A DNA stretch of 64,000 nt from Zoroaster sp. YZ-2022 (lineage: Eukaryota; Echinodermata; Asteroidea; Forcipulatida; Zoroasteridae), in assembly GCA_029582265.1 (NCBI GenBank), contig CM055816.1:3502698-3566697 (forward strand), written 5' to 3'. The notes under the pieces are model-generated. The model searched no databases. It saw only the letters and a list, made by a program, of their open reading frames with translations, and was not told the DNA's origin. Positions 25,201 to 40,200 of this stretch are shown one piece after another. Positions within the stretch are counted from its first letter, which is position 1. Each line of letters opens with the position of its first letter. A program made the translations under genes and the position numbers.

Positions 25201-28200
25201 TTATAGGATAGCCAAACTCCTTTGTGTGTGCGTACATTTGGAGTATGCAGTAGACCGGGTTATAGGATAGCAAACTCCTTTGTGTGTGCTTATACATTTG
25301 GAGTATATGTAGTACACCGGGCTATAGGATAACCAAACTACTTACCATGTTCTTTGTGTGTGGGTACATTTGTAGAGTACTATGCAGTGGACTGGGTTAC
25401 AGCAAGCCGGTACACTAATATACTTCTATCATATTAAAATTATTTTAAATTACTTACACCAAAATGGTGGGCGATATCTCCAGCAGGTCATGAGAGGTCT
25501 CCATTGTACATACAAGCTACAAAGAGTAGATTCCTCACAGCAGTAATACCGAGGAAGTACCTCTTGATCTGGTAGCAATGTTAATAGATATTTGAATAAG
25601 CATAGGCCTACAAACAACTTTGAGTTCATGCTTTGAAACACCATTTCTTCTTTTTGTTTGGTGTATCACAATAATATCACAATAAGTACAGAGAAAGGCA
25701 CCAGCATACAATTAAGTTGGCATACCTTGTATGAAATTGGTGACGATATCAAACATACTGGGAATTATTTATGAAGTATTTTAAATTTAGAGAAAATAGG
25801 CAAATTACATTTAAATTTACCAAAGTTTTTTTGGTTCAAAATCTGACATTCACAATGTTGTAAAACAGCTGGGAATGATCAAACATGGCACCCTAAATTT
25901 GATCACACTGTTCATTATGACAAACTTTATGGAAGTTGGCCATGTGATCAATATGCAAATTATGCTTATTTAGATTACAGAGTGCAGTGTGAAATGGTCT
26001 ATTGTGGCCAATAATATTTTGTGAATGTGCATAACATCATTTTACTGATAATAAAAACAAATTAATAGATCAGAATGTAAAATGTTTGGTTACCATGTAT
26101 CACTTGATACCGATTATGCATTGTCTATAGTCCTTTAACAATCATACTTACCATACCATAATCGGAACAGACTATTTGAGAAGAACAATGGACTGAGTGG
26201 GAACCTCTCATAGACTGAAGCTACACGTGGACTTCTCACACCATAGAGAAGATCACATGTGAATAAATTGTAGCAACACTGTGGGCCTGGGGTACCAGGA
26301 AATTGAAATCTTCGCACAAAGCATACAGCAACTGTTATTTGAATAAGAACGTTCAACAGTAATCAATTTACTAGTTATGTTTTAGGATTCTTGGTCATTG
26401 AACCTCTTCACTGCCAGGTTGTTTTATTTCAGCTACCAGAGGTTATTTTGGGTTACCATACAAAATACAACTACAGCTAATTACCTACATTTATTTTCTA
26501 AAATATTCTCATTTTGTCCTCCCTAAAATGTTGAATCTACATATACATGTATGTCATGAGTAAAATGTGCAAAAGCATTCACAATTTTTACAGAAAATAC
26601 ATTTAGCATGTCTGGTGTTATCTTTGAAATGAGAGCACTTCTGAAGGAAAGACAATTCAGGATGATTCAAGATTGGTACCTATACCAATTTCACATCATG
26701 TTAGCTTTCAGATAATAATTTGTTCATATTGTTATCAGGTAGGCCTAATAACCAATGTTATACCTATTGATTTTAGTAAATTGTAACTAGTATAGGCTTG
26801 GGCGATATTGAATTTTTTCATCCACGATATATTGTCAAACATATATCGCGATTTTCGATATCGCAATTGTTTTTTTTTCACACATGAGTACTTTAGAGCC
26901 GATAATAACAGGAATGTACCCATATACGCGTGTCACAATAAATTGCCTGAGAGACACGTGAAATCACACCGTTCACGAGTGCACCATTGCCAGTGGCAAA
27001 TTCGTTTGCATAATAATTATGTGGGACGGTTACTACGGCGTGCGTCCCAATTAAATCATCAGCCCGAGTTCATGGGATTCGCGTTCCACGTGACTATGTC
27101 ATAGTATAAACATGTGACTAGGTTTATTCCTGCATAGTCTATTACCGTGGAGAATAAAACCATGTGATTGTGACACGTCATTTGCACTTCGAATAATGTG
27201 ACCGTCACGTGGTTTATCAAGAGTAGCGTATGTGTTTAGTCACTAGAAAAGAGTCCCAGTATGGTATAATAGAATAGTGTCCTAATCCCCCAACTTTGAT
27301 CAAGCCGCTGTCGATCCATGCTTTGATTTATTTCATGACGAATGTGAGCACCTGCGAATATTTTAAATGTTATTATGTTGTCGGTTTTTAAAGTAACGCC
27401 CATATTCTGCATATATTTAAATATGCATGATATAATGTACTCGCACGTGGTGCGCCAGCCAGTGCCACAGACCACCATGGATAGACAGTGAGACGTAAAC
27501 ATTCGTCTGAATATATTTCTTTGAGTGGCGGTGGATTTTATACGCCTTATTAGGCGACTCCTTTGTGATATGACAGTCGGCTTACCACAGATGTGGTTAA
27601 ATTTTGTTTCTCACGTCCACTCGAAAGTTTATATATTTCTTAATCGCAATATATATTTTTTAATCGCGATAAATTTTTTTCATCGCGATTTGCTGATATC
27701 TCGATAATTTGAAAAGTTCTTGATATCATAATTGCATATAAAATATCGCGATATCCGATATTATCGTGTCATCGCCCAAGCCTAATTTTAACCATGAAAA
27801 GATGTTAAATATTTAACCTACAGTAAAATTACAGGCCTACTCACCATAGCCGGACTGTCTTTGTTTGGGAAGAACATACGAATAGGTGATTGGGACGTAT
27901 CGTCTGTCAAACTTTGCCATGAACAAACTACAAGGACACGTGTGAGCATGTAGAAAGTAAAAAATGTAATAGAAAAAATCAAATCGCTGAGTACTGTGCC
28001 AGTTTCTGCACTGAAGCCGTGGATTTACAAAGTTAGCTGGGAGAGTATCCACTTGATAAACCCAACGTCCTCTTAATCCTGAATTCCCAATGACACTACC
28101 GGGACGGAACAATTGATTACTCGGTATTGGCAAATAGACTTTTGGGCCTGACCGTCCACAAGTGAAACCTTGGATAATATTCTTGTTGTATAAGAAATCA

Positions 28201-31200
28201 GGATTCCACTTCATATTGCAAGGATCGTAGTTGAAGATGACAAAACCATGGATGGAATCTGTCACAAGTACGGCTTGGAATGTGTTTGTCCCCTGCAAAG
28301 ATCAAACGGAAACAATTAAACATATCACCCATGGTATTTTATTAACGCAATTTACAGATTTGTCATATTCATCTGAGCAATGCTACTTTACTTAAGGAAA
28401 AACAACATGCATTTTAATAACACATTTCTCAAAATATTCATGAGAAGCATTTACCATTTATCCCTAAACGAACTTATTGTGGGTCTCATCATTATTTTAG
28501 TTGGGCACTTTAAAACTGTAAAAACAATCTTCTGACATATATATTGTGAAATATCTCACTTCATCAAAGTATTTGTTTTCCTTTTTAAAAGGATATACTG
28601 TAATCACTCATCTGATAAAATCACCGGTAAGATAAAACAAATTGTTAAATATATACATCCATCAAAGTGACGGTGCAAAAGTGGTATTTGGTAGTGTCCA
28701 TTCATATCAACCATCTAGTGTTCAAGAAATATATCACAATACTCCCAACCTGTGAAAATGTCATGTTATTGGGTATTAAAGTTTTTGATGGAAAAAACCT
28801 GTTACACATGAACATGTTATTTTCTGTTTCTAGGATTTACAAAAAAAAATTAAACATAACAATTCACATTTTATCTCAGATGAAAACACTTTATCAAAAT
28901 AATTTATCTTTTTTTATTTTTTTATTTTTATTTTAGTATTGTTTTTATATCTCAAAGAGTGCCTAAAGCCATGTTGTTTATTGTTCTTTGTGTGATTCAA
29001 TGTTTGTTTACTTCCTAAGTGGTACTGGTAGCATCAGGAGATCAACTCGACAGTAATTTAGTTTACGTTTTTGTAATCCTTACAGGGGTGCTACCTTTGT
29101 TTCTGTTTCAGTTAATTTAATGTAAATTTGTGTTTATTTGTTTTTCTACCTGTGAAATCAATAAATGAAATCAATAAATGAAAAATGAATCAGAAGTCTA
29201 TCTACACAAAGTATGCCAGCCTGCTATAAACCAGTCCATATCATTGTACTACAAATGTAGGCATCCATAACCTTCCATTGGGGTATTTAGCGATAAGTGC
29301 TCGATGCAACCTTAATGAGACTGAGATGCAGCAATGAGTCACTGGTACGCATATTAAATGCACATGTGTTAAGTAGGCCTACATCTTATGCACTCCCAAG
29401 GTGCACTTTTGTGCATCTTTTTAAAGACCTTGTGCATCAGTCTGTGGAATACAACATCAAGAATGACCCATTCCATTGTTCTTGGAATACTATGCTGTGG
29501 ACTATGTTATTACATGTCTGACACACTTTGTGTTTGCAAAAGATTTGGATAATTAAATTAACTGATCAATGAATCTGGCAAACAAATGTCAATATATCAT
29601 CATAAACAGGAAGATGTCTGAAACATTATTGTAACAGACAAAATGCCAGAAACAGTTAGTATAACAATGGAGATAACATTTCATACAGAGATTTTTAAAC
29701 CCTCCTATAGGATTGGTGAGTAAGTACAACCGATAGGGGTGCACTAACCTCCTATAGGTTTAACAATCAAAGACACTCAAAATTTGTATGTCACTCCCAA
29801 CCCATTGACTTTGTGCAGTGCACTCAAATAAATGCAAGCACATGTGGCTATGGTAGGAGGTCAAACCAAAACCACTCGACTGTACATGTAACTTATGCAG
29901 TACATACACAGCTCTGTGTGACTCTGCATATAACTTGTAAGACATACACAAGTGTGTTTGACTTTGCCACTATCTCCAGCAATCTTATACACATGTGTGA
30001 ACAATTGGCAATGCAACCAAAAATACTCAAGTGACTGTCTGTGGGTGCGGTGCTTACTGGGCCAAATTTCAGCCTGGGCATAGGAGGGTTAAGCATATAA
30101 TTACCGTGTCTATTGAAACTGCTTGTACATTAGTCCACGTGACAACGATCATCCAGCGTGCAGCAAAGTTCCTGTATTGCGATCCTAGACTAGGGTGAGT
30201 TGACACAACAGTACTGACAGAATCCAACATGTGTTGATTAACATTAAAACTATACTTGTCATACACCTGCAAATAATAATTTGTAACAATTAATTATTAC
30301 GTTATGGCAATAATTAGTTTTTCTTTACATTAAAAGTAATTACTAACATCTCATGAGATATATGTAATACTTACACTTCTACTTACCTGGTAAAAAACGT
30401 TACTTGATCCAGAAAAACGAAAGCTTGCAACATCAGACCAGAAGGGAGCAATGATCTTCTCATTTCCAGTGAATCTGTTTCTATGAGCACTGGGAAATGA
30501 CCGTTTGTATAGACTTTGCTCATTAGATAGAACAATCACGCCGTTGTCAGTGAACTATAAAAATAAAATGATTTAAACACGTTAAACTAAGCAATATCAA
30601 TTTCATATTCAAAAGACTTCAATTTTGAATTAGAATGTGTTGAATTTGAACTTCCTGTTTGGACCGGAAGTAAAGGTCAGATCAGGTGATTTAAAGGTCT
30701 TACATATGACCTCCTAATGATCATGAACAAAATAACGTTAATACCTGCTTTGGTTCAATTTCTGAGATTGGAAAAAAATCCTTGTTAAAACTGCTGGAAG
30801 GGGGTGCTCTGAACTTTTTATGACATCATCGAACAATTTTTTTTAAAGATAAGATCTATGTCACTAGTCACTTTATTCACAGAAGTCATATTCAACTTTC
30901 CTATGATTTTGTTGATAGAAAATTATTATTTTTCTAACTCTGTCGCCAGAGGGCACTGATATAGGTAATGATGTCATCAGACACATTTTTAAAAAGTTCA
31001 CATGTCATTAGTAACTTCGTCCACTGAAAGCATGTTCAAGTACCATATAATGGACCCTATAAAAGTGCTTCAGAGGTCAGATTGTGTCATGTCCGTGTAC
31101 GATATGTCACATAATTCAAGATATGTAAGATAATGCAATGAGTGAGTAAATATATTTTGTGGATCATGAGATGACTTTTTTGAAATATTCAAATTTGATT

Positions 31201-34200
31201 TAGTGTAATTTGATATCTGATGCATCACCATGATGTCGCAATTTTACCTGAATCTACATGTCACAAGTTTGAAGGATCTGTGAACTCTGCAACTATGTTT
31301 TTTTTTATTCAATAAGTTTTGCGAGGAAGAAGCCCCCCAAAAAACTAAACAATTTCAAAGAGGTGTTTGCACTGTCACCTACCGAAAAAATCCCCAAGAT
31401 TCGAAACGTGGCAGTCGTACATATAACCCGCTGTGCCACCAACGATTTTTGAAACTTGACGCATGCACGCACGCACGCACGCACGAGAGTTAATGCATTA
31501 CATGTACCTCCAACTGACTTATGTCGGCGGAGGTAATAAAAGTTTGCCAAATAATCCTAATAATGATAGCAATAATAAACTGAGTGAGACAAGAAATTCA
31601 TGGAGCATTTAATAATACAAACAATATACTTACATACAACTTTTCATAGAGATCATTGCAGTAGGGAAAGAAGTCAGGCGGATAAAATGTTGGTGATATG
31701 TAATCATACACGTAGTAGAAGAACGATGCCTAGAAATCAAGAAGAATATGAAATTAGACATGTGACATTGAATAAATGAATGACTATTAAACCATTCAAT
31801 GTCCAGTCCAGTGTATCACACACCTAAGACAAGGATACCAGTAGCTCTTTGCTCCAGAGCCTGAAAATATTGTTCCTGCAAAGGAAGAGCAATCTTTATG
31901 ATCATGTTGCGATCATCATGTATACAACACACCGCATAGCACAAACACACCCATATGGACTTACATACACCATTTCCAATATGGCGGAGCAATGGGCAAG
32001 TCTTAGTTCAAGAAGTTGCTCGTTATCTCGCTACTATTGTTTTCCATTGAATGCACTACATGCACAAATCACCGAATGCTAGCGGGCACTTTCATAACAA
32101 ACTGACCATAAATGTGATTGCCTTAAGGGTAGATTAGATTACATTAAAATTAACCAAGACAAGTTTAATCAATAGAGCTTCTGAAATGGTAACTTGGTGG
32201 ATGTTCAAGTAAAATTATTTAACATGAGCTGTAATTTACTATGCCGTATTATTTTTTTAATTTAAAGTACAACTCGATCAATCAAAAAGTGGGAAGACGA
32301 AATTTATACTGTACAATGAAGTACTGTAGCACACAACCAATCAGAATCCCATGGCTATAATAAAGATGACACCAAAACAAAAGAACATTAAATATTTAAA
32401 CAAACTAAATTGTTCACCTTTTTGCTTGTTTCGGGATATACATGTACCGCACCCCCTCCCCCACCTTTCCCTCTTCCACCACCCACCCCTACCACCACCC
32501 AACCCTCCACCACCCCCCCCCCGGCGCGAACTTACGCCCGAGGGTAAAGCTATGAATTGACACTAAGACAATACTTCTAATGTTACTGAGGCTTACACAA
32601 TGATTAAATTCCCTCAAAACATTTAACTTTAAAACAATACATACCTGATAGTATGCGTATGACAGTAGTCGATCTCCAGCTGAAACACCGTGTGGAATGA
32701 AACTGACCACTGTTAAGCACAAGAATTACACACAACAATTTTCCTTTAGTTTATAGGTCCAACTTTTGTACAGCACTTTATTCAGCTTTTCTGTCTTAAA
32801 TTTGTTCACTGTATGCATAAACTCCTAATTGAAAAGCAGTACCTACATTCTACACTTCTACATCACAGTAGCTACACTAATGACAGAGCTGGCTTCTATA
32901 TATATCACAGTAGCTACACTGATGACAGAGCTGGCTTCTACATATATCACAGTAGCTACACTGATGACAGAGCTGGCTTCTACATATATCACAGTAGCTA
33001 CACTGATGACAGAGCTGGCTTCTATATACATCACAGTAGCTACACTGATGACAGAGCTGGTTTCTACATCACAGTAGCTACACTGATGACAGAGCTGGCT
33101 TCTATATACATCACAGTAGCTACAATTATGACAGAGCTGGCTTCTACATCACAGTAGCTACACTGATGACAGAGCTGGCTTCTATATACATCACAGTAGC
33201 TACACTGATGACAGAGCTGGCTTCTATATATATCACAGTAGCTACACTGATGACAGAGCTGGCTTCTACATCACAGTAGCTACACTGATGACAGAGCTGG
33301 CTTCTACATCACAGTAGCTACACTGATGACAGAGCTGGCTTCTACATATATCACAGTAGCTACACTGATGACAGAGCTGGCTTCTACATATATCACAGTA
33401 GCTACACTGATGACAGAGCTGGCTTCTATATACATCACAGTAGCTACACTGATGACAGAGCTGGCTTCTACATCACAGTAGCTACACTGATGACAGAGCT
33501 GGCTTCTATATACATCACAGTAGCTACAATTATGACAGAGCTGGCTTCTACATCACAGTAGCTACACTGATGACAGAGCTGGCTTCTATATACATCACAG
33601 TAGCTACACTGATGACAGAGCTGGCTTCTATATATATCACAGTAGCTACACTGATGACAGAGCTGGCTTCTACATATCACAGTAGCTACACTGATGACAG
33701 AGCTGGCTTCTATATACATCACAGTAGCTACACTGATGACAGAGCTGGCTTCTATATATATCACAGTAGCTACACTGATGACAGAGCTGGCTTCTACATA
33801 TCACAGTAGCTACACTGATGACAGAGCTGGCTTCTACATATATCACAGTAGCTACACTGATGACAGAGCTGGCTTCTATATACATCACAGTAGCTACACT
33901 GATGACAGAGCTGGTTTCTACATCACAGTAGCTACACTGATGACAGAGCTGGCTTCTATATACATCACAGTAGCTACACTGATGACAGAGCTGGATTCTA
34001 CATCACAGTAGCTACACTGATAACAGCTAACTTCTACATTACAGTAGCTGCACTGACAACAGAACTCACTTCTACATTACAGTACCTACACTGATGACAT
34101 ATAGCTCACTTCTGCATTACAGTAGCTACACTGATCTAATGATGACCTCATAGTGCAGTTGTGAGTTATAGAAAGTAATAGTCTAAAGCAGACATACCTT

Positions 34201-37200
34201 GTACAGTGACAGTAAATGTACACATCCCTTGGTTTGAAGCTGCATCGTACACTGTACATGTGACTCTCGTGTCACCTACTGGATACCGGCTACCTGATGA
34301 TGTCACTTCATTATTGGTATTATCCACACAGGTGATGTCCGTGATTAAACCATCAACATTGTCATAAGCAAACGGTGTTTGTGGCCAGAACACCACAGCA
34401 CTATTGGATTCTGTACATGCTTCAATGTCTGATGGACACAAGATATATGGACGTATCAAGTCAACATATTCTGTAATAAAGTCAAAAACATCAAAACTAA
34501 ATCATTATTGACGTTATCTTTACATACTGTAAACATTTTATTTGGAATATTCTGATGCTCAATGCTGCAAGCTTAAAATTTCTGATCACTGTTATACAGT
34601 TCATAACAAAATAAAATTCATGATTTCATTTAATATAATAATGAGAATACAATTGATCAAATAATTCCATAAAGGTCGCCTTAGAACAGTTTATATGAAG
34701 AAGGAATCACAGAATTCAGTCAAAGCATCATGCAAGATCCACATCAAAGCAAGATGCAGAACAACGTATGTGTCGGACGTTTGTCTTTCAGTCGTCTTGT
34801 TCACGAAATTATGTTCCATCCTTACAAGATGCAGATGCGACACGGGTTAATCGGAACTATCAACGGCGGGTAGTAACGCCCTATTCACACACCATTCCCT
34901 TGACTTCAATGCTGATGTTCGAACGGATGTTCGGGATGCTTTACATTGCTGGTGCGGAATTACAACTAGAGGAGACTTGCTCAGGCCGAGATTCTTCGTG
35001 GGAAACATGAATGGACAGACGTATCTTGAACTTATTAACAAATTCGTGCTGCCTGAATGCGAGCGTCTGGGAATGGACATCAATGATCAAGATGGGTGTC
35101 CTGCTCATAGGACAAGGATTGTGCGTGATAGGCTTCAGGAGCTATTCCCTGGTAGAGTTGTGTCGATTTCTTCTTGTGGGGACATGTGAAGTCTGTCGTG
35201 TATGTGCCACCCTTTGCCAGAAATCTAAACGCTCTCCAGGAACGATTGGAAGAGGCATTAAGAATTTTTCCTAGGGATATGATCATTCGTTCTATGCAGG
35301 ATATGAACAGGAGGGCGGAGGTATGTGTATGATTGGGAGGACACATTGAAGGACACATTGCTAATTGCAGGACACTGCTGCCGAAAAGAGGATACTGGGG
35401 AAAAGAACTGTGCAGGAAAGATAACAAAATGAACTAACCCAGATGTGCCATACATGTACGACGTTAAGTTTCTGTTGAGTTTAAGTTGGATTTTTATGTT
35501 ATACCTTCACTTCAGTATTTCTTTATTCATTACGCAGAATAAATCCTATTTTTAAACTCAAGGACACGCTATCATGATTTTAAGACCCTTGGGTTGAAGT
35601 CAGTGGAGTTATTGCATCCAATGTGATTCCCTAAGCTTGCGATGTGTGTCATCGCCAGTGCAGACCTCAATCACAACATGCTTAATACTATGATTAGGGT
35701 TGTTGAAGTGGATTGCTACAGGGTAGGCTTTCTGGATTACAGAAGAGCCAGGATTGGCAAAGCGGAGACACAATTTGGTCTTTGTCTCTCCTACATATTG
35801 TATACCACATCTTTTATTGGGTGTGTCACATTTATTTCTGATCGTGTAGGTGAGGCCAGTACTGTGGCTTTTCACCTTCTGAGCAGGTTTGAGATAGAAA
35901 TAGGTTTTGCATCTCGAGCAGGTACAAGTAAAGCACTCCTGTGGTGATTCATGATCAGTAACGTTAAGGTCACTGTTGGTGCTAGGGAGCCTAGCCCGAA
36001 CCAATATATCGCCGAGGTTGCGGGGCCGATAGAAAGCAATCAAAGGGGGCTCAGCGTAACCTATCAGAAGAGTGTTAAATAGTCAAGTCTGGGTAATCTG
36101 GGGTGATAATTAGTGACCAGGGGAAATCTGTTTTTTCTTTCTTGTTACCTGGGGTAGCCAAAAGGGTGCTATGGGGGGGGGGGGGGGTACAGCGGGTCCT
36201 GTTGATTGCTAGTTGGACCCTGCATTTGCTATGACCCCTAGATACAAGGTGTTGCCTCAGTTCAGACGACCGTCTACATGTACGAGGTATCAGTGGAACA
36301 GATACGTCTTATACGGAGGGCTTGACGGTAGGCCATTGCTTATTGGGCGAGTAATTAGCTTTGAACTTGATGGTGTGATGGAATAAATTAATGTAGTTGA
36401 TGAATTCATCTAGGCTGTCTTGACCACCACACCAAATGGAGGAAATATCGTCAATAAATATCCACCATACTAGAAGGCGGTGGGGGCAGAAGATAGCAAT
36501 CTGTTTTCAAGGTTAGACATAAACAGATTAGCGTATGAAGGTGCCATATATAAATATATTTATCAGACTTTTTCTCATCCACAATTGTATTTTCACCAAT
36601 ATAAATTCAGGGTCAAAATATTCTATTCAGGCCAACTCCCTTTCTTCAATGTATTAAATAATGCACTAGTATTTTATTCCTTATTTGGGGGAGGGGGGTT
36701 ATTGGGAGGGGGTTATTGAACTGGACTTTTTCACATTGTATTCACATCCAAAATTGCAAAAATCTTTAAGCAAACATGTACCTCAATAGAATGAAATCTT
36801 ATATGTAATCCACAGAATACATACCAGTGCATGTAGTACCAGTCCACTGAATATAGCATGAGCACTCACAAGTATCCCTGTTAAGTGTACCTCCATTCCT
36901 ACAGGACAATTGACAAGCTGAAAATAAAGAAAATAATTGATGAAATATAATGCCTAGATTTACATTATATAGGTTGGTGAAATTCTTGCGTCGGAGATAA
37001 ACAATTGATTTAATTTTGCCCTACACCGACGTGTGTATAGCACTGTATGTTCAGTGCTTTTCCGAGTGTCTGTGAAAAAAACTACACAGGCGACTCGGGC
37101 GGGATTCGAACCCACGACCTGTTTACTAGTGCAGACGTCTTAACCTCTGGTATCCGACATCTACTGAATATGAACAATCTCACAATGTACACCACCACGG

Positions 37201-40200
37201 TTATTCCAGGAGAGCGTACCATGTGATCCTGGGACTAGCCTTTAGTTAAGGCACACGCGGCAACCGGTAGTTAGCACAACGCACGAAACAAGACCACGTA
37301 CGCAAGTAGTGGGAACATGAGCGGCGCCGCGTTGTGATTTCGAAATGTTTTTTAGCTCTTCACTGAACCGTAACTTCGTTGATATCACCGTATATTGACA
37401 CAACATTTGGAGACAATTTATCACTCCGGTGATAACTAAAAAGAGCGATATAAATGTTATATCAGCTATATATTTTTGGAACATTGGCAATATTTTTTAA
37501 ATATCATCAATATGGCTATATTTCGATATCTTAAAAACCAAAACTGATTTAGCCGATAATTCTTTGAATATCATATCGTTACGATATCGTCCACCCCCGT
37601 GTACACTCACATGCAGCCTTCCTGCATGCATTGGTATTATATACATGGACATGAAACTGTAAACCTTGTGCACATTGCCTGAGTGTGACACACAAACACA
37701 CCAAACTGTGTAAACGCCTTCAAAGTGCACCTACTGTTACTGTTGTTCTCCTATATTGCTCCAAAAACCAAGGATGTATTTTTCTCCATTGTGACAGCAA
37801 CCGAGGACCTACATGTATTTTCCCTTTTGTTAATGTAAGTCCTCAGTGATATTTGTGTCAGTCAAACAACATTGTAATTGTTGGTGGTTTTTCTAGCTCG
37901 AAGTACATTGTAATAGTTATTACCTACATAAATAGTATCACTCGGATGTAAACCAAGCGAATCTATCCAGCCTGATTGTAATCAAAAGTAAATTATTCAA
38001 AAGTTATGGAAGCAAATATGTGCATAACAATGACCTAGCAGTGTCTTTTGTGTCTTTGAAATTGTTCGTTTTTTTTCTGTTCTTCTCGTTCTTCTCGATG
38101 AGACTTGTTGAACAAAAAAACAACATAGTTCCAAAGTTCACAGAGCCTTCAAACTTGACACATACTTAGACCATAACATGTAGTTGTGAATAACGTTATG
38201 ACATGTAGTTTCAGGTAAAGTTGTGACGTTGTGGTGACATCATCACATCTCGAAATACATCTCAAAATCTGTTTTTCTCTTAAGGACTCTTACCACCTGG
38301 AATTGTTCTTGTACATAGCGCATTGTAACCCTCGGAAAAATGCACTTTATAAATGCGTGTATTATTATTATTATTTTTAGAAAAATAATTTTCTATCTCA
38401 AAAACCATAGGAAATTTGAATATGACTTCTGTGAATAAAGTGATTAGTGACATCTTATCTTTAAAAAGTTTGTTTGATGACGTCATCAATGTTCAGAGCA
38501 CCCCCCTCTCATGTATTGAACCAAAGCAGAACCTAACGTTTCTTCATAATCACGAGGAAGTTTTTTTTAGGTTGCTTATGATTGACATAAGCAACCTAAA
38601 AAGTATAATCTAGCAAATTTATAAATTGTTATGTTGCTTATGTCATGGTAGTACTATTTTATGAGCAAAATAAGCTTCATTGAAAATTGTCATAAAAGCC
38701 TGTTTCTGGTAACATAATCAAATTGCCATTGCGGTCTTATATTTATCGTCATGAAAATTAAAGTAAAACAAGTTCAAAGTCAACATTTTATGAAAAATAA
38801 ATCAATTATAAATTGGCTTTGTGAGGAATTGTATCAAAAATTGCATAATGAATTCCTGAATGCCTAAATTCTCATATTTCCTTGGAACATAAACTTTCTC
38901 TAACATTTTGATACCAAAATTGTCTTCAAAACAACTGCCATATGCAATTTTTTAAGCTCTTTTTATGAACCTCATCACATCAACTTAAAGACCATAAAAA
39001 TTGCAAATATTTTCAACTCTAGTTTAAAAAATAAGTAATTCTAAGTAGGAATAACCAAAAATAAGACATCCATTATTTTTCTTTAACCCTTCAAAAAACT
39101 TATGAAAACGTTGGGGTCACGTTCACTGAGCCTATTTTGATGATATACCTTTATGGGAGGGCGAATGCTACAACTGTTTACTGTGGTACTTTTCTTACAT
39201 TAAGCATATTACATCGTATATTACATCGCATACAGCTGCAAAAAATAAGTTTACCAACTACGACTTCCGAAAGTATTTCGGAGCCACAACTTCAAAAAAT
39301 CTGTCACCCCAAGAATGTTTAGAGACAATAATTGTTCCTTATGATCATGAAAAAAATAATGTTGGTACCTCGTTTGGTTCAGGAAATATAATTTTGTATA
39401 ATATAATAATAATTAGAATTACATACAATGTGCTGAACATCTTAACTTCCAGTTCAGTCGTGTGATTGAATTTATACTTCACAATGGTAATGCATTGAAT
39501 GTCTTTCATCATCGTTCTAAATCTGGTGAAATTCTGTTTGATAATTTCTGACATTTAGATATTTCTTTTTTAAAGATGGACTTCAACGAGAGCTCGTACA
39601 CTGAATCGTCTCCTGAGTCTTGTTTATGTTGTGTTTAGTTATTATTTCATTATCAGTACGATGGTTTTATTCCCCGTTATTTTGTTTAATTTTGATTGTA
39701 AAAAATAGCCCCCCTTCTTAGATTTCTGAGCGAGTGTTTTTTTCTCGCCGTTGGCTGCGCGCTTTCATGGTTCCCAGCAAAGGCCCATAGAAATACAATA
39801 CGAAATGAACGGTGAAATACCAGCGGCCACGTAAACCAGCGTAAGTGTGACGTACTATCTGGGGCATAAATAAAGGAAGCCGTTTTTGTATTTGTGTTTG
39901 GCAATGGGGATTTTACTTGCTCGAAGCTGATACACATGATTTTTTCCCCGTTTTGACGATTTTGTGTAAGACGGCATAATGCCTAGCACATGTGCTGTTG
40001 GTGGATGTACAAGAAGTGCCACCAAGAATCCAGAGGTTAGTTTTTTCCGATTTCCGCGGAATCCGGCGGCTTCCAAGGAGTGGGTGAAGTTCGTGAACAA
40101 TACGCGAAAGGATTTCACGTTGACAAAATGGTCGTTGATTTGTTCAGCCCATTTTACGGGCGACTGTAGAGATTCTTCCAGTCAAGTGAAAGAAAGTTTT

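Noticed and set aside
24467..25297. Minus- and plus-strand frames of about 90-110 codons
   Set aside because: Translations of the 60-bp minisatellite downstream of exon 27.
31455..31490. GCAC microsatellite as a regulatory site
   Set aside because: Simple-sequence repeat; nothing links it to a promoter.
32813..34011. Several overlapping frames on both strands ([13 protein letters not shown] type)
   Set aside because: Translations of the 36-42 bp minisatellite, no domain and no splice support.
32860..34140. CRISPR-like regular repeats
   Set aside because: No unique spacers between units and the context is a eukaryotic intron; plain minisatellite.
36172..36187. Run of about 14 G as a quadruplex
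   Set aside because: A mononucleotide run within the decayed Penelope-like copy; may be a sequencing or slippage product.
37090..37165. tRNA gene on the minus strand
   Set aside because: The B box is good but the acceptor arms do not pair and a SINE-like tail follows.
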